Origin: Citrobacter sp. wls619 | GTDB taxonomy: Bacteria; Pseudomonadota; Gammaproteobacteria; Enterobacterales; Enterobacteriaceae | DNA: 64,000 nucleotides | NCBI RefSeq assembly: GCF_005281345.1 | Contig: NZ_SZXJ01000103.1 | Coordinates: forward strand, 1-64,000 | Reading direction: 5' to 3' | Shown: in pieces, positions 19,293 through 32,207 of the stretch | How positions within the stretch are numbered: the stretch's first letter is position 1 | How the letters are laid out: every line of letters starts with the position of its first letter | Program-made: the position numbers and the translations under genes | Notes under the pieces: generated by a model | Databases searched by the model: none | What the model was told of the DNA's origin: nothing | The model's input: only the letters and a program-made list of their open reading frames with translations

Positions 19293-20390
19293 TCAGGCCG
19301 ATTGCGCCAGGGCAAGTTCCGCTTCACGCGTTTCAATGCGCTGATCACCATTGTACAGACGTGCATTTTGCAGCCCGACAAACAGACGTTCGCCACGAGC
19401 TGGGGAATCATCTCCCTGCATGACCACTGTCAGCGGTTCGTTATACCACCCCAGTGGCTGCACAACTAATTGGGTGTAGTGACCTTTCGGGCTGGCTTCC
19501 AGCACCTGTACCGGCAACGGGGAATCCAGGCTGGTACGACGGCTGACGTCCACTTCCCACGGGCGCAGGAACAGGTCGACCGGCCCTTGATACGCTGGCG
19601 TATAACCCAATGGCCAACGGTGTGCGCCGACATGGAACTGTCCGCCACGAATCGTCCCCTGCAGACGGTTAACCTCACCCATAAATTCCAGCACAAAGCG
19701 GGTAGCCGGTTCGCGCCATACCTGATCCGGCGCATCGGCTTGTTCAATATGTCCCTGGCTCATTACCACCACGCGATCGGCCACTTCCGTCGCCTCTTCC
19801 TGATCGTGGGTAACAAACACGCTGGTGAATTTCAGTTCTTCGTGTAACTGACGCAGCCAGCGACGCAACTCTTTACGCACCTGAGCATCAAGTGCACCAA
19901 ATGGCTCATCGAGTAGCAGGATCTGCGGTTCCACCGCCAGCGCTCGTGCCAGCGCCACACGCTGTTTTTGCCCGCCAGAAAGCTGCGCCGGAAAGCGATC
20001 CGCCAGATGGGCAAGCTGCACCATCTCCAGCAATTTGGTGACTTTCGCCTTGATGGCCGCCGCGTTTGGACGCTCGCGACGCGGTAAGACCGTCAGCCCA
20101 AAGGCGATATTGTCGAAAACGGTCATATGGCGAAACAGCGCATAATGCTGAAAGACGAAGCCAACTTTACGGTCACGCGCATGTAAGCGACTGACGTCAG
20201 TACCATGAAAGCGAATATGCCCGCTGGACTGATGTTCCAGCCCGGCAATAATTCGCAGCAGCGTGGTTTTACCCGAACCGGAGGGTCCCAGCAGCGCGAC
20301 CATCTGACCTGAAGGAATATCCAGCGAGATATCGTTCAGCACCTGGGTGCGACCAAAAGACTTCTTAATATTGGCAATCTCAATGCTCAT
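19293..20390 (-). CDS. cysA: Sulfate/thiosulfate ABC transporter ATPase CysA
   Basis: ATPase that powers the CysTW permease. It has 365 residues, as in E. coli. Walker [10 protein letters not shown] lies at about 35-43, the Q loop in FVFQHYALF (about 80-88), the signature LSGGQKQR (about 136-143) and Walker [13 protein letters not shown] (about 155-166). A C-terminal regulatory TOBE-like domain runs from about 240. Its start overlaps the end of cysW by 11 nt, so the two are translationally coupled. Confidence 0.97.
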   Translation of the reverse strand: MSIEIANIKKSFGRTQVLNDISLDIPSGQMVALLGPSGSGKTTLLRIIAGLEHQSSGHIRFHGTDVSRLHARDRKVGFVFQHYALFRHMTVFDNIAFGLTVLPRRERPNAAAIKAKVTKLLEMVQLAHLADRFPAQLSGGQKQRVALARALAVEPQILLLDEPFGALDAQVRKELRRWLRQLHEELKFTSVFVTHDQEEATEVADRVVVMSQGHIEQADAPDQVWREPATRFVLEFMGEVNRLQGTIRGGQFHVGAHRWPLGYTPAYQGPVDLFLRPWEVDVSRRTSLDSPLPVQVLEASPKGHYTQLVVQPLGWYNEPLTVVMQGDDSPARGERLFVGLQNARLYNGDQRIETREAELALAQSA

Positions 20391-21255
20391 GATTTTCCTC
20401 CTGCTGCGCGCGTTTTTCCTGGTTCTCCAGGCGCCATTGCAGCATGCTCTTCAAAAACAGGGTAATAATCGCCATCAGCGTTAACAACGCCGCTGCGGTA
20501 AAGGAGCCGACCGTGTTGTAGTCCTGCTCCAGTAATTCAATCTGTAATGGCAGCGACAAGGTTTCACCCCGTATCGAGCCGGAAACCACCGACACCGCGC
20601 CAAATTCGCCAATCGCACGCGCGTTGGTCAACACCACGCCGTACAGCAATGCCCAACGAATATTTGGCAGCGTAACGCGTCGGAACATCTGCCAGCCGGA
20701 CGCGCCCAGCAACACAGCCGCTTCATCTTCATTGCTGCCCTGGCTCAACATCACGGGCACCAGTTCGCGCACCACAAACGGACAGGTTACAAAAACCGTA
20801 ACCAGCACCATGCCCGGCCAGGCAAACATGATTTGCAGGTTATGTTCATCCAGCCAACCGCCGAGTGGGCCGTTAGAACCGTAAAACAGCAGATACACCA
20901 GACCCGCGACCACTGGCGAGACGGCAAACGGAATGTCCAGTAAGGTCAGCAACAGCTGGCGTCCTGGGAAGTTGAAGCGAGTCACCAGCCAGGCCAACAA
21001 CACACCAAACACCAGGTTCACCGGCACTGCGATCAGTGCGATCAACACCGTAAGCCAGATGGCATGCAGCATGTCCGGGTTAGCCAGATTCTGTAATACC
21101 GGCAGTAACCCCTTACTGAACGCCTGCACGAAGATATAGATCATCGGCACCAGCAAAATAAAGGCAGACACCAGCATGCCCGTGCCGATCAAAAACCATT
21201 TACCCCAGTTGATGCGGGGTGCGCCATAGCGTTTCAATTGGGTAATGTCTGCCAT
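20380..21255 (-). CDS. cysW: Sulfate/thiosulfate ABC transporter permease CysW
   Basis: One half of the membrane channel of the sulfate/thiosulfate importer. It has 291 residues and six hydrophobic segments, with the coupling EAA-type loop [19 protein letters not shown] (about 165-183) that contacts CysA. The ATG shares one base with the cysT stop (TGATG) and the 3' end overlaps cysA by 11 nt. Confidence 0.96.
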   Translation of the reverse strand: MADITQLKRYGAPRINWGKWFLIGTGMLVSAFILLVPMIYIFVQAFSKGLLPVLQNLANPDMLHAIWLTVLIALIAVPVNLVFGVLLAWLVTRFNFPGRQLLLTLLDIPFAVSPVVAGLVYLLFYGSNGPLGGWLDEHNLQIMFAWPGMVLVTVFVTCPFVVRELVPVMLSQGSNEDEAAVLLGASGWQMFRRVTLPNIRWALLYGVVLTNARAIGEFGAVSVVSGSIRGETLSLPLQIELLEQDYNTVGSFTAAALLTLMAIITLFLKSMLQWRLENQEKRAQQEENHEH

Positions 21256-22088
21256 CAGTGACCTACCACGCGTCGACCAAAGCGACTCTGCAGGGTGTTA
21301 ATCGAAAACAGCAGCAACAACGAAGCCCCAAGGATTACTGACGCAATCGCACTAGCGGCCGGGTAGTCAAACTCCTGCAAGCGAACAAAAATCATCAGCG
21401 AGGTGACTTCCGTTTTCCACGCGATATTCCCGGCGATAAAGATAACCGCGCCAAATTCGCCTAAACTACGGGTGAATGAGAGCGCGACACCGGCAACCAG
21501 CGCAGGTGATAACTCCGGCAGCACCACTTTGCGGAAACTCTGCCAGCGGGTGGCACCGAGCGTTTCCGCCGCTTCTTCATACTCCGGACCTAACTCTTCC
21601 AGCACCGGCTGTACGGTACGCACCACGAACGGAATGCTGGTAAAAGCCATCGCCACCGCGATGCCCAGCCAGGTGTAAGTGACCTTAATATCCAGCTTCG
21701 CCAGCCATTCGCCGTAGAAACCGTTGACTGAAAACAGCGATGCCAGCGTCAGGCCAGCCACCGCCGTAGGCAGCGCAAACGGCAGATCCATCAACGCATC
21801 CAGCAGTGTACGGCCCGGAAAGCGATAGCGGGTTAAGATCCACGCCATCAGCAAACCAAACACGCCGTTAAAAATCGATGCCACAAACGCTGACAGCAGC
21901 GTCACTTTATAAGCCGCCACCACCTGCGGATTGGTAATCACATCCCAGTATTGCGCCCAGCTCATTTGCGCCAGTTGCATTACCAGCGCGCTCAGCGGTA
22001 ACAGCAATATCAGGCAGACAAACAGTAAGCTGGTGCCCAGGCTTAAGGTAAAGCCGGGCAGCACGCGTCGGGAAGAAACAGCGAACAT
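21255..22088 (-). CDS. cysU: Sulfate/thiosulfate ABC transporter permease CysT (CysU)
   Basis: Second permease subunit, 277 residues, six hydrophobic segments, with the coupling loop EEAAETLGATRWQSFRKVV (about 168-186). The start codon abuts the cysP stop (TAAATG) and the stop overlaps cysW by one base, as expected for a tightly coupled transporter operon. It acts with CysW, CysA and the binding proteins CysP and Sbp. Confidence 0.96.
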   Translation of the reverse strand: MFAVSSRRVLPGFTLSLGTSLLFVCLILLLPLSALVMQLAQMSWAQYWDVITNPQVVAAYKVTLLSAFVASIFNGVFGLLMAWILTRYRFPGRTLLDALMDLPFALPTAVAGLTLASLFSVNGFYGEWLAKLDIKVTYTWLGIAVAMAFTSIPFVVRTVQPVLEELGPEYEEAAETLGATRWQSFRKVVLPELSPALVAGVALSFTRSLGEFGAVIFIAGNIAWKTEVTSLMIFVRLQEFDYPAASAIASVILGASLLLLFSINTLQSRFGRRVVGH

Positions 22089-23105
22089 TTACTTGCGCCC
22101 CGCCGCCAACAGTTTGTCCAGCTCACCGCCGCTGACAAAGTGTGTTTTCATCACTTCAGGCCAGGAGCCGAACTTGTCTTCTACGCGGAACAATTCAGTC
22201 TGCGGGAATTTATCTTGCAGCTTGTCCATGACCTGTGGGTTATTCACACGGTAGTAATAGTCGGTAATGATGGTTTGCGCCTGCGGGCTGTACAGCCAGT
22301 TCAGGTAAGCTTTAGCCGCTTTCTCTGTCCCGTTGGCCTGCACATTCTTGTCTACCCAGGCAACCGGAAACTCGGCAAGAATATTGGTTTTCGGAATAAC
22401 AACCTCAAACCCCTGCGCTTCATACTGCTTGCGAATGTTATTCACTTCTGACTCGAAGCTGATCAATACGTCACCGAGCCCACGCTCGGCAAAAGTGGTG
22501 GTCGCGCCGCGGCCGCCGGTATCAAACACTTCGACATTTTGCAGGAACTGGGTCATAAACTGTTCGGTTTTGGCTTTATCGCCGCCGTCTGCTTTATCCG
22601 CAGCGCCCCACGCCGCTAAATAAGTGTAGCGCGCATTCCCGGACGTTTTCGGGTTCGGGAAGATGAGCTTGACGTCAGATCGAACAAGGTCATTCCAGTC
22701 GTGAATATTTTTAGGGTTTCCTTTACGCACCAGGAATCCCATTGTGGAATAGAACGGTGAACTGTTGTTCGGCAGACGGGATTGCCAGTCGGCCGGGATC
22801 AGCTTGCCTTTGTCGTGCAGGATCTGCACGTCAGTCACCTGGTTATAGGTCACCACATCGGCTTTCAGTCCCTGTAAAATCGCCAGCGCCTGTTTTGATG
22901 ACCCGGCATGAGATTGTTTTATCGTCAGTTTATCGCCGCCGTTATCCTTCGCCCATTGCTGTTCAAACGGGGGATTAAGGGCGGCAAACAGCTCGCGAGA
23001 CACATCGTATGAACTGTTCAACAGCTCTGTTGCCTGCGCCTGCCCCACCAGCAACAGCAGCGCCGCCAGCGTCAGCGTTCTTTTTTTCAGTAAGTTAACG
23101 GCCAT
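22089..23105 (-). CDS. cysP: Thiosulfate-binding periplasmic protein CysP
   Basis: Periplasmic binding protein delivering thiosulfate (and sulfate) to CysTWA. It has 338 residues with a Sec signal peptide at about 1-25 ([19 protein letters not shown] then cleavage). The mature part shows the sulfate-binding family motifs [18 protein letters not shown] (about 67-84) and [17 protein letters not shown] (about 151-167). It is the first gene of the cys operon; the promoter must lie in 23106-23218, where CysB normally acts. Confidence 0.96.
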   Translation of the reverse strand: MAVNLLKKRTLTLAALLLLVGQAQATELLNSSYDVSRELFAALNPPFEQQWAKDNGGDKLTIKQSHAGSSKQALAILQGLKADVVTYNQVTDVQILHDKGKLIPADWQSRLPNNSSPFYSTMGFLVRKGNPKNIHDWNDLVRSDVKLIFPNPKTSGNARYTYLAAWGAADKADGGDKAKTEQFMTQFLQNVEVFDTGGRGATTTFAERGLGDVLISFESEVNNIRKQYEAQGFEVVIPKTNILAEFPVAWVDKNVQANGTEKAAKAYLNWLYSPQAQTIITDYYYRVNNPQVMDKLQDKFPQTELFRVEDKFGSWPEVMKTHFVSGGELDKLLAAGRK

Positions 23106-23218
23106 TGCGCACCCTTATAAATTAAATGACTTTCTTATGGTCATCATATTTATAACCAGTGCTAAAGGAGTAACGGTTTTATATACCGTTTGATGATTTG
23201 AAAGTTGAAAAGAGAATA

Positions 23219-23363
23219 AGAGCTTATCCCAGTAGGTGTAATTGTTGCAGGCAGTTTGGACATGGACAGCGCGGAAAAACCGGAGCGTACACGAAGTACG
23301 TGAGGATTTTGAGCACTGCCCAGGGCCAAACTGGCAAATAAAATAGCCTAATGGGATAGCTCT
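23219..23363. repeat. 145-bp near-full-length palindromic intergenic element
   Basis: The ends are imperfect inverted repeats, AGAGCTTATCCCAGTAGG and CCTAATGGGATAGCTCT. Inside, GCAGTTTGGACATGGACAGCGC pairs imperfectly with GCACTGCCCAGGGCCAAACTGGC. The centre CGTACACGAAGTACG is itself a near palindrome. The whole could fold into one long hairpin. It resembles a dispersed enterobacterial intergenic repeat (MITE-like) but I cannot name the family with certainty. It fills most of the 305-bp gap between cysP and ucpA; the remainder 23106-23218 is the cysP promoter region. Confidence 0.7.
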
Positions 23364-23410
23364 AAGGGGTACCTCCTCCCCAGGTTCACCAGGGAGGAGA
23401 CTGGCATCAA

Positions 23411-24202
23411 TCAGATGCCGACGCTGACGCTTTCAGGCAGTGTGCTGCCGCCATCAATCACGTTTTGCGTGCCCGTTAAGTAGCTGGATTCATCCGACGC
23501 CAGGAACGCCGCCAGTTCACCCACTTCAAGCGGACAGGCCAGACGGCGCATTGGAATCGCTTTCGCCATGTCGACTAAAACCGATTCAGGATCGTCCGGG
23601 TTAGACTGACGTGCAATATTTTCCGCCATTGGCGTACGAACGTAGCCTGGGCAAATTGCATTTACACGAATCCCCGATTGCGCGTATTCAACCGCCAGGG
23701 ACTTGGTTAAGCCGATAATAGCGGCTTTCGACAGCGCATACGCCGTTTCGCCCGGGTCGGCAACCATATCGCCTGTTACCGATGACATCATCACGATGCG
23801 CCCGTCTTTGCGCGCAATCATCTCCGGCAGAACGGCCTTCGTCACGTTCCAGACGCCTTTAATGTTGACATCAATGTGGAAGTCGCGATCTTCATCGCTC
23901 ATTTCAAGGAAGTTGCCAAGGCGGCATACGCCGGCATTGTTGACCAGAATGTCGATTTTGCCTTCAATTTTCTTCGCGCGTTTTACCGCTTCCGTGACCG
24001 ACGCAAAATCTCTGACGTCTGCGTGAACCGCTGTGCAGCGATGCCCGCGCCCAGCCAGTTCATCCGCCAGCTTTTCAATCTCATCGGAGATATCCAGCAG
24101 GATTAAGTTCGCGCCATGGCGGGCAAACGTTCTGGCGATCCCCTCGCCAATACCCTGAGATGCGCCCGTAATCAATGCTGTTTTGCCCGTGAGTTTTCCC
24201 AT
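23411..24202 (-). CDS. ucpA: Short-chain dehydrogenase UcpA
   Basis: A 263-residue NAD(P)-dependent oxidoreductase of the SDR family. The nucleotide motif is TGASQGIGEG (about 12-21), NNAG occurs at about 87-90, and the catalytic pair is YALSK. The start at MGKLTGKTALITG gives the E. coli UcpA length; the frame is open 13 codons further upstream without support. An AGGAGA ribosome site precedes it. Its substrate is unclear; it has been linked to furan (furfural) tolerance in E. coli. It is codirectional with the cys genes but separated by a repeat. Confidence 0.93.
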   Translation of the reverse strand: MGKLTGKTALITGASQGIGEGIARTFARHGANLILLDISDEIEKLADELAGRGHRCTAVHADVRDFASVTEAVKRAKKIEGKIDILVNNAGVCRLGNFLEMSDEDRDFHIDVNIKGVWNVTKAVLPEMIARKDGRIVMMSSVTGDMVADPGETAYALSKAAIIGLTKSLAVEYAQSGIRVNAICPGYVRTPMAENIARQSNPDDPESVLVDMAKAIPMRRLACPLEVGELAAFLASDESSYLTGTQNVIDGGSTLPESVSVGI

Positions 24203-24311
24203 TTCAATATTCTCCTTTTGAATATGAAGCCTTCGCTTCATTCACGCAGAAGATACAGCATTAACAAATTCATGCTGAGGAATAGCTCACTAAATCAGGT
24301 TAATTTCAGGT

Positions 24312-24339
24312 AAAAAAAATCCCCGTCGGAGCGGGGATT
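24312..24339 (-). terminator. Rho-independent terminator after yfeX
   Basis: On the minus strand an 8-bp stem AATCCCCG/CGGGGATT is followed by a run of eight T. It lies between the yfeX stop and ucpA; a degenerate REP-like sequence sits at 24362-24405. Confidence 0.9.
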
Positions 24340-24407
24340 TTCAATTTGATGACAGATAAGAACGCGGCAGGTCCGGTAAGCGTTAGCGCCACCAGGCAAC
24401 ACCGGGA

Positions 24408-25388
<981 letters not shown>

Positions 25389-25399
25389 TCAGACGCAAA

Positions 25400-25975
25400 T
25401 TAACGCCGCCAGATAATTTTGCTTACTTTCCACTGTTGTAGCGTATCGTCAGACGGCATTATGCCCTCAGGGCCGCTCCAGTCACCGGAAAAAATATAGC
25501 TAATATGCTGACTTCCTTCGGCTTTACACTCAACATGCGCACTGTCATCACCGGTTGCTTTCTGGCAATGTCCAAAAGCTTTAGTGTAAAGGTCGCTAAA
25601 CGGTGTACCGATTTCAACACCCGCGGCTGATGCGATGTCGCTGTCCAATACATCAATGCGACCGATCGTTCCCTGGTCGCCATTGATCACCATTGCCAGC
25701 TTGTCACCTTTCATTGCCTCAAAAAAACGCACGACATTGCCGTTATTGGTTTTCATCCCACTACGCAGGCGATAATCGCCATCCAGCGCATCAGCAATGG
25801 TCTTTTCATCCAATGTCGTCGCACCCGTGAGTTTTCCCACGCCTTGCTCAGTGACCTCGGTCGAAGAACCAAACCAGTTCCACGGATTAGCGGCGGACCA
25901 GTTCACCGATGAGAGGGTTGAACACCCGGTCAGCACCAGCGGTATCGCGCATAACGTCAAACGCAGTGATTTCAT
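25400..25975 (-). CDS. yfeY: Lipoprotein YfeY (DUF1131 type)
   Basis: A 191-residue predicted outer-membrane lipoprotein with signal peptide 1-17 and lipobox LTGC, so Cys18 is the lipidated residue. The start at MKSLRLTLC gives the E. coli YfeY length; an open frame extends 83 codons further upstream but overlaps yfeZ in another frame and has no family support. GGAAG lies 5 nt upstream of the ATG. E. coli yfeY is reported as sigma-E dependent. Function unknown. Confidence 0.92.
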   Translation of the reverse strand: MKSLRLTLCAIPLVLTGCSTLSSVNWSAANPWNWFGSSTEVTEQGVGKLTGATTLDEKTIADALDGDYRLRSGMKTNNGNVVRFFEAMKGDKLAMVINGDQGTIGRIDVLDSDIASAAGVEIGTPFSDLYTKAFGHCQKATGDDSAHVECKAEGSQHISYIFSGDWSGPEGIMPSDDTLQQWKVSKIIWRR

Positions 25976-26034
25976 TTCACTTCCTTCCATATTTATCAAC
26001 GCTGCTTTGAGTCCGGTTTCACAAAAAAGTGCCG

Positions 26035-26490
26035 TTATTCTTTCTCGGGGGAAAAACAGGCACGCAAACGTTGATTGGTTAACAACCAGACCAGCGCGAC
26101 AATATCCGCCACCAGCAGCGCCAGACCAACGCCGTTGACAGGATCGCCTCCCAACCACAACATCGGCTGCCAGCAGAGTAGCGCCAGTTGAGCCAGAATC
26201 AGTAGTCCGCGCAGCCTGTGCCACAAAACGGGGAACGCGAAACGCCGCCCGCTGAGTAGAAACGCCAGCACGGCCGGAACGCCGGGCAGTAACCCCAGCC
26301 AGAACGCATCATGATCGGGATAAAACAAATTCAGCAACGTGTTGCCTTGATCGCGGGAAGAACCTGCAATCACAAACAATACCCAGGTGCGCGCCTGGAG
26401 CAGCAGCACGCACCAGAACAGAAATGGCAGGCGCAGACGCCCGTGACCGTCATAGTCGGCGGGATGGAACTCAGTACTCTTCATCTTCAA
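26035..26490 (-). CDS. yfeZ: Inner-membrane protein YfeZ
   Basis: A 151-residue membrane protein with about four hydrophobic segments (about 20-42, 60-78, 87-108, 115-140) and basic termini. It is collinear with E. coli YfeZ (same length; [20 protein letters not shown] conserved). Function unknown. Its 5' end overlaps the end of ypeA by 20 nt, indicating translational coupling. Confidence 0.9.
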   Translation of the reverse strand: MKMKSTEFHPADYDGHGRLRLPFLFWCVLLLQARTWVLFVIAGSSRDQGNTLLNLFYPDHDAFWLGLLPGVPAVLAFLLSGRRFAFPVLWHRLRGLLILAQLALLCWQPMLWLGGDPVNGVGLALLVADIVALVWLLTNQRLRACFSPEKE

Positions 26491-26896
26491 TTAAACGTTT
26501 ACCCAGATGGAGTACATCGGTATGTTCATAGCCCAGACGCTCATACATACCCAGCACAACGTCATTATCGTCACGTACCATGATTTGAATCTTTGGACAA
26601 CCACGGGCAATGAGCTTTTTCTCCAGTCGGTTCAGCAGCGCATTCGCAATACCGCGCCCCCTGAACTCAGGATGCACGCCAAGGTAATAGGCGGAGCCAC
26701 GATGACCGTCATAGCCCCCCATCACTGTGCCGACAACTTCACCGTTCACTTCTGCGACCAGAAACAAGCTGACGTCATGATTAACTTTGCGCTCAATGTC
26801 CATTTCCGGGTCATTCCATGGACGCAGCAGATCACAGCGCTCCCAGAGGGTGATCACCTCTTCGAAATCTTCCTGGCGAAATACGCGTATTTCCAT
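26471..26896 (-). CDS. ypeA: GNAT-family acetyltransferase YpeA
   Basis: A 141-residue GNAT acetyltransferase. The acetyl-CoA pyrophosphate-binding motif is [17 protein letters not shown] (about 80-96), preceded by the strand YYLGVHPEF. Substrate unknown. It overlaps yfeZ by 20 nt and is divergent from amiA across 211 bp. The AGGAAAC sequence just upstream serves as ribosome site. Confidence 0.92.
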   Translation of the reverse strand: MEIRVFRQEDFEEVITLWERCDLLRPWNDPEMDIERKVNHDVSLFLVAEVNGEVVGTVMGGYDGHRGSAYYLGVHPEFRGRGIANALLNRLEKKLIARGCPKIQIMVRDDNDVVLGMYERLGYEHTDVLHLGKRLIEDEEY

Positions 26897-27107
26897 GGTA
26901 TTAGTTTCCTTTTCAGGACGTTAAAAAGCGATTATGGCGCGAACCACTGATTTAGCCAATATCTGACGCGAAGCGACGGAAAAAATGGCATAATACGGAA
27001 TTGTCACGTATTGAAATGAAAAGTAAAACAATTCTTATCCCGATCCGTCGCAACGGACTACGCGATACGATATAACGTCTGGAACCTTTTTTTACAACTC
27101 AGGCCGT

Positions 27108-28879
<1,772 letters not shown>

Positions 28880-28881
28880 TT

Positions 28882-28966
28882 GCCTGATGGCGCTACGCTT
28901 ATCAGGCCTGCAACTACAACGGTACTGCCCCGTAGGCCGGATAAGACGTAAAGCGTCGCATCCGGC
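28882..28966. repeat. REP/BIME element
   Basis: Inverted REP units GCCTGATGGCGCTACGC ... and ... GCGTCGCATCCGGC between the convergent ends of hemF and eutR. Confidence 0.88.
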
Positions 28967-28978
28967 ACAATTCTTTCA

Positions 28979-30031
28979 TCACGCCCACTGACGCATACGC
29001 TGATGCAGCGTCAGCGAGGGTTTTTCCGCAAACAGCTGCTGGTAATCGGTAGCAAACTGCCCTAAATGCCAGAATCCCCACTGCATCGCAGCGTCTTTCA
29101 CCGTCGCACTTTGCGACCACGGGCTAATAAGCTCACGGCGCACGGCATTCAGACGAATACGTTTTAACCAGGCATTCGGTCCGATACCGAGGATCGCGTG
29201 AAACGCGTTTTGCAACGTGCGACGACTCACATGTAGCTGGTTACACAAGTCGAGCACGGTCAGCGGCTCAGACATATTTTCCAGCACATATTCGCGCGCA
29301 CGCGACAGCAGGCGGCGATAGCTCTGATGGCTGATGCTTTCAGCGGTTATCATTGGCTGCGCGTCTTCCAGCATAGTGCCCATCGCCAGCAGCAGGTTAT
29401 CACCCAACACTTTGCGCACCGCCGGTTGATGAAGGTTCTCAGGATTTTCACTAAACGTCGCCAGCGCCTGTTGCACAAAGCCCCATAACGCGGCTTTATG
29501 CTGTTCTTTTACTTCTAACGCCGACTGGTTGCGCAACATATGCAACACCCTTTCCGGGTTATGCAGGAAGTTAGCCTGACGCGCAATGGTGTCTTCAGAG
29601 ATAACGACCCCAAGAATGGTGTAATCATCCGGTGTGCTCAGCTCAAACTCCGTTCCGCCTGGGCGGGTCGCAATTTCAGCACTGCCAAGGCATTGTGTAC
29701 CAATAAATCCCTGCTCGCCGCGGGTAGCCGGAATACCAAACCAGAACGAGTTCGGCCAGACCAGGCATGACTGGCGCAGCGCAAGACCGGTGTATTCACG
29801 GAACACCTGAATATCATCAAGCAGGATTTCCGTGAACTCGCCATGAAATTTTCCCGGATGCAGTTGATCGTAAATCTGCTGCCAGGCGGTAATCGTCAGG
29901 GCATGCTCATACACATCTGTTGTTCGCCGTTGGTGAACGTTGTCCACCTCCACCTTCGGCGTAAGTTTAACGTCTTCGGGTAATGCTTCATGATAAAGAT
30001 GGTGCAGGTTTGCAGTACGGGTCTTTTTCAT
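28979..30031 (-). CDS. eutR: AraC-family activator of ethanolamine utilisation EutR
   Basis: Activates the eut operon when ethanolamine and adenosylcobalamin are both present. It has 350 residues: an N-terminal sensing part and a C-terminal double helix-turn-helix of the AraC type (about 248-345). The first HTH is seen in [20 protein letters not shown] and the second in [20 protein letters not shown]. It is the last gene of the operon, 48 nt after eutK, giving positive autoregulation; an additional own promoter is likely. There is a GC-rich hairpin just before its start and no good ribosome site. Confidence 0.96.
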   Translation of the reverse strand: MKKTRTANLHHLYHEALPEDVKLTPKVEVDNVHQRRTTDVYEHALTITAWQQIYDQLHPGKFHGEFTEILLDDIQVFREYTGLALRQSCLVWPNSFWFGIPATRGEQGFIGTQCLGSAEIATRPGGTEFELSTPDDYTILGVVISEDTIARQANFLHNPERVLHMLRNQSALEVKEQHKAALWGFVQQALATFSENPENLHQPAVRKVLGDNLLLAMGTMLEDAQPMITAESISHQSYRRLLSRAREYVLENMSEPLTVLDLCNQLHVSRRTLQNAFHAILGIGPNAWLKRIRLNAVRRELISPWSQSATVKDAAMQWGFWHLGQFATDYQQLFAEKPSLTLHQRMRQWA

Positions 30032-30041
30032 GATCTTTTAA

Positions 30042-30068
30042 GCCGGAAGCTTCAATGAAGCCCCCGGC
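30042..30068 (-). other. Hairpin between eutK and eutR
   Basis: Minus-strand stem GCCGG-GG-GCTTC paired with GAAGC-TT-CCGGC with a 3-nt loop, ending 10 nt before the eutR ATG. There is no T tract. It may limit read-through or translation of eutR. Confidence 0.5.
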
Positions 30069-30079
30069 CCTCCGACAGG

Positions 30080-30613
30080 TTAATTTTTTAAGCGATAGCG
30101 ACTACTGCGTTTACGCAACGCTCCGTCAGAAAAGAGCTGTTCCAGCGCATTTCTGGCTTTATCAAGTGACCAGCCAAAGTGCGCGGCCACTTCCCCTGCC
30201 GTCATTCCTTGACGGGTTGATGCCAACAACGCCAGGAGCTCATCAGAAGATTCAGATGTCACAGGCGCTTCCTGCGTCTTTTCCGCTTTGGCTTCTGGTT
30301 TCATTTCTGGCTTCGGTGCGGGTTTCTTCGGCGCACGTTTAAAACCGCCGATCAGCCACTGGGTGTCATCATCCGGCCGCCCTATCTCCTTACGACTGAT
30401 AACACGGCCTGTACGCGCAGCGGCAGCACTGCCAGCATCCAGCGCAGCACGGCACGCCGCCAGATCGCCTTCCACCACCAGCGTCAGCCTGCCAGGATCG
30501 AGCACTTCGTGGCTAAGCAGTCGCACGTTCGCAGCTTTCAGCATGGCGTCAGCAGCATCAACAGCCGCAACCATGCCATCCACTTCCAGTAATCCCAGTG
30601 CATTGATCATCAC
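30080..30613 (-). CDS. eutK: Ethanolamine microcompartment shell protein EutK
   Basis: A 177-residue shell-associated protein with a single BMC domain at about 1-90 (MMINALGLLEVDGMVAAVDA at the start). A Lys/Pro/Glu-rich linker (about 93-125) follows, then a C-terminal winged-helix-like nucleic-acid-binding domain (about 125-175; GMTAGEVAAHFGWSLDKARN). Slightly longer than the E. coli protein because of the linker. It is unusual among shell proteins in being monomeric (family knowledge). 8 nt separate it from eutL. Confidence 0.93.
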   Translation of the reverse strand: MMINALGLLEVDGMVAAVDAADAMLKAANVRLLSHEVLDPGRLTLVVEGDLAACRAALDAGSAAAARTGRVISRKEIGRPDDDTQWLIGGFKRAPKKPAPKPEMKPEAKAEKTQEAPVTSESSDELLALLASTRQGMTAGEVAAHFGWSLDKARNALEQLFSDGALRKRSSRYRLKN

Positions 30614-30621
30614 AACCTCTC

Positions 30622-31281
30622 TTACGCGCGTTGTACCGGATTACGAGCAATATCCAGAACGGCATCGGCAAAGGCGTTACACGCGGCTTTACAGGCGGCC
30701 TGACTACCGGTCAAAAACGCCGCTGAGTAGTTGGTTTCTGACGGTGGCGGAACGTAGGTCACCAGCTGTACATCGGCAGATTTCAGTGCAGCATCAATAC
30801 CGAATGTCGCTTCCAGCGGCGGTGCCACCAGATAAGCCATCGGATCGCCAAGTCGACATCCCGCTGTCGCGGAAAGATACGAACCCGTACGCGATACGAC
30901 GTGCGCCAGGAAGGCGGTATTTTCTGCGTCATTTGCCCACTGGAACGCCGCGCCACTTTCAATATTGGCAACCATAGCGTCCAGGCCCGCGCGAACTTCA
31001 GCCGGGTTCGGCCCACCGAGCATAATCAGCACTTCACCTGCGGTTGGAGAAGGTCCGTGCGCCGCACCGGCATACAATGAGCGGCCATAAACCACTTCCA
31101 CCATCGCCTGTTTTGTCGCTTCGTCTGCGGCAATATACGCCACGTCATCAGAATCTGCTGTGATGAGTCCGAGGCTACGTATATGTGACGGCAATTTAAG
31201 TTCGCGAGCAAAACCGTCATTTACCGAGGCAATCACGCGCATTGCGGTGACTGAGGGTCTTATCAAATCTAATGCTGGCAT
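30622..31281 (-). CDS. eutL: Ethanolamine microcompartment shell protein EutL
   Basis: A 219-residue tandem-BMC shell protein that forms pseudohexameric trimers with a gated central pore and an ethanolamine-binding site. Two BMC repeats are visible, about 1-105 and 108-215. It is collinear with E. coli EutL over its full length. It lies 9 nt after eutC. Confidence 0.95.
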   Translation of the reverse strand: MPALDLIRPSVTAMRVIASVNDGFARELKLPSHIRSLGLITADSDDVAYIAADEATKQAMVEVVYGRSLYAGAAHGPSPTAGEVLIMLGGPNPAEVRAGLDAMVANIESGAAFQWANDAENTAFLAHVVSRTGSYLSATAGCRLGDPMAYLVAPPLEATFGIDAALKSADVQLVTYVPPPSETNYSAAFLTGSQAACKAACNAFADAVLDIARNPVQRA

Positions 31282-31290
31282 GATGCCTCC

Positions 31291-32187
31291 TTAACGGGTC
31301 ATATTGATGCCGGAGGCTTTTTGCTCCAGCATGCGCTTGGCCAAATCGACGATTACCGCAGCCGCTTCTACCGGAGGCGTACCGCCCTGGTGAATGTTCG
31401 AGATACAGGTGCGGTCAGCTTCAACGGTAGTCGCCACGCGCGGTGAATACACCGCGTAGCAGGAAAGGCTCTCCGACTGGCCTAAGCCCGGACGTTCACC
31501 CACCAGCAGGATCACCGCTTTCGCGCCCAGCAGTTCGCCAATCTGATCTTCGATTTTTACGCGACCATAGCGAACAAAGAACGGCGTACCGACCTTCAGT
31601 CCGGCTTGTTTTAAGCCCGACAGCAGCGGCGGCAGGATCTCTTCGTAGTTGGCGGTGATCGCATCGGTAGACAGGCCATCAGAGACAATCACCTGCACAT
31701 CCGGGTTAGCCACACACTGCGATTTCAACGCTTCAATGGCTTCCGCACTCAGACGACGCCCCATGTCTGGACGCGTCAGATACAGGTTTTTGTCACTGAT
31801 TTCTGAACGAACTTCCAGCAACCCTTGGGCTTTTACCCACTCTTCCGGCACTTCTTTTAAGACCGTATCTTTCGAACGCGAATGGTCGGCCAGGAAACGC
31901 AACAACGCCTGAGTACGCGGGCGAGGACCGGCACGACCGGTGCACACGCGCGCTGCGGTACTGCGACGCAGTTCGGTCAACACGTCCGCACGGTGTGGAT
32001 TTTCAACGCCAATCCACGCTTTGGCTTCAGCAGAACCTAAGTCCATCGCACAGCTTTCACCTGTCGGCGCTGCACACTGCGTGGTGCTGCATTTCGCTTC
32101 CGGTGACGGTGCCTGAGCCTGCGGCTGTGACTCACCCATTGACGCCATTACGCTGCGTACAATTTCTTCAATCTGTTTTTGATCCAT
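31291..32187 (-). CDS. eutC: Ethanolamine ammonia-lyase small subunit EutC
   Basis: Light chain of the adenosylcobalamin-dependent lyase that converts ethanolamine to acetaldehyde and ammonia. It has 298 residues. The N-terminal about 20 residues ([18 protein letters not shown]) are the amphipathic helix that directs the enzyme into the shell; an Ala/Pro/Gln-rich stretch follows, then the conserved B12-binding domain ([18 protein letters not shown], about 169-186; [19 protein letters not shown]). It lies 20 nt after eutB. Confidence 0.97.
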   Translation of the reverse strand: MDQKQIEEIVRSVMASMGESQPQAQAPSPEAKCSTTQCAAPTGESCAMDLGSAEAKAWIGVENPHRADVLTELRRSTAARVCTGRAGPRPRTQALLRFLADHSRSKDTVLKEVPEEWVKAQGLLEVRSEISDKNLYLTRPDMGRRLSAEAIEALKSQCVANPDVQVIVSDGLSTDAITANYEEILPPLLSGLKQAGLKVGTPFFVRYGRVKIEDQIGELLGAKAVILLVGERPGLGQSESLSCYAVYSPRVATTVEADRTCISNIHQGGTPPVEAAAVIVDLAKRMLEQKASGINMTR

Positions 32188-32207
32188 CGTGTGTCATCCC
32201 CGCGTCA

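Noticed and set aside
25976-26224. 83-codon N-terminal extension of yfeY
   Set aside because: It would bury the lipoprotein signal inside the protein and overlaps yfeZ in another frame.
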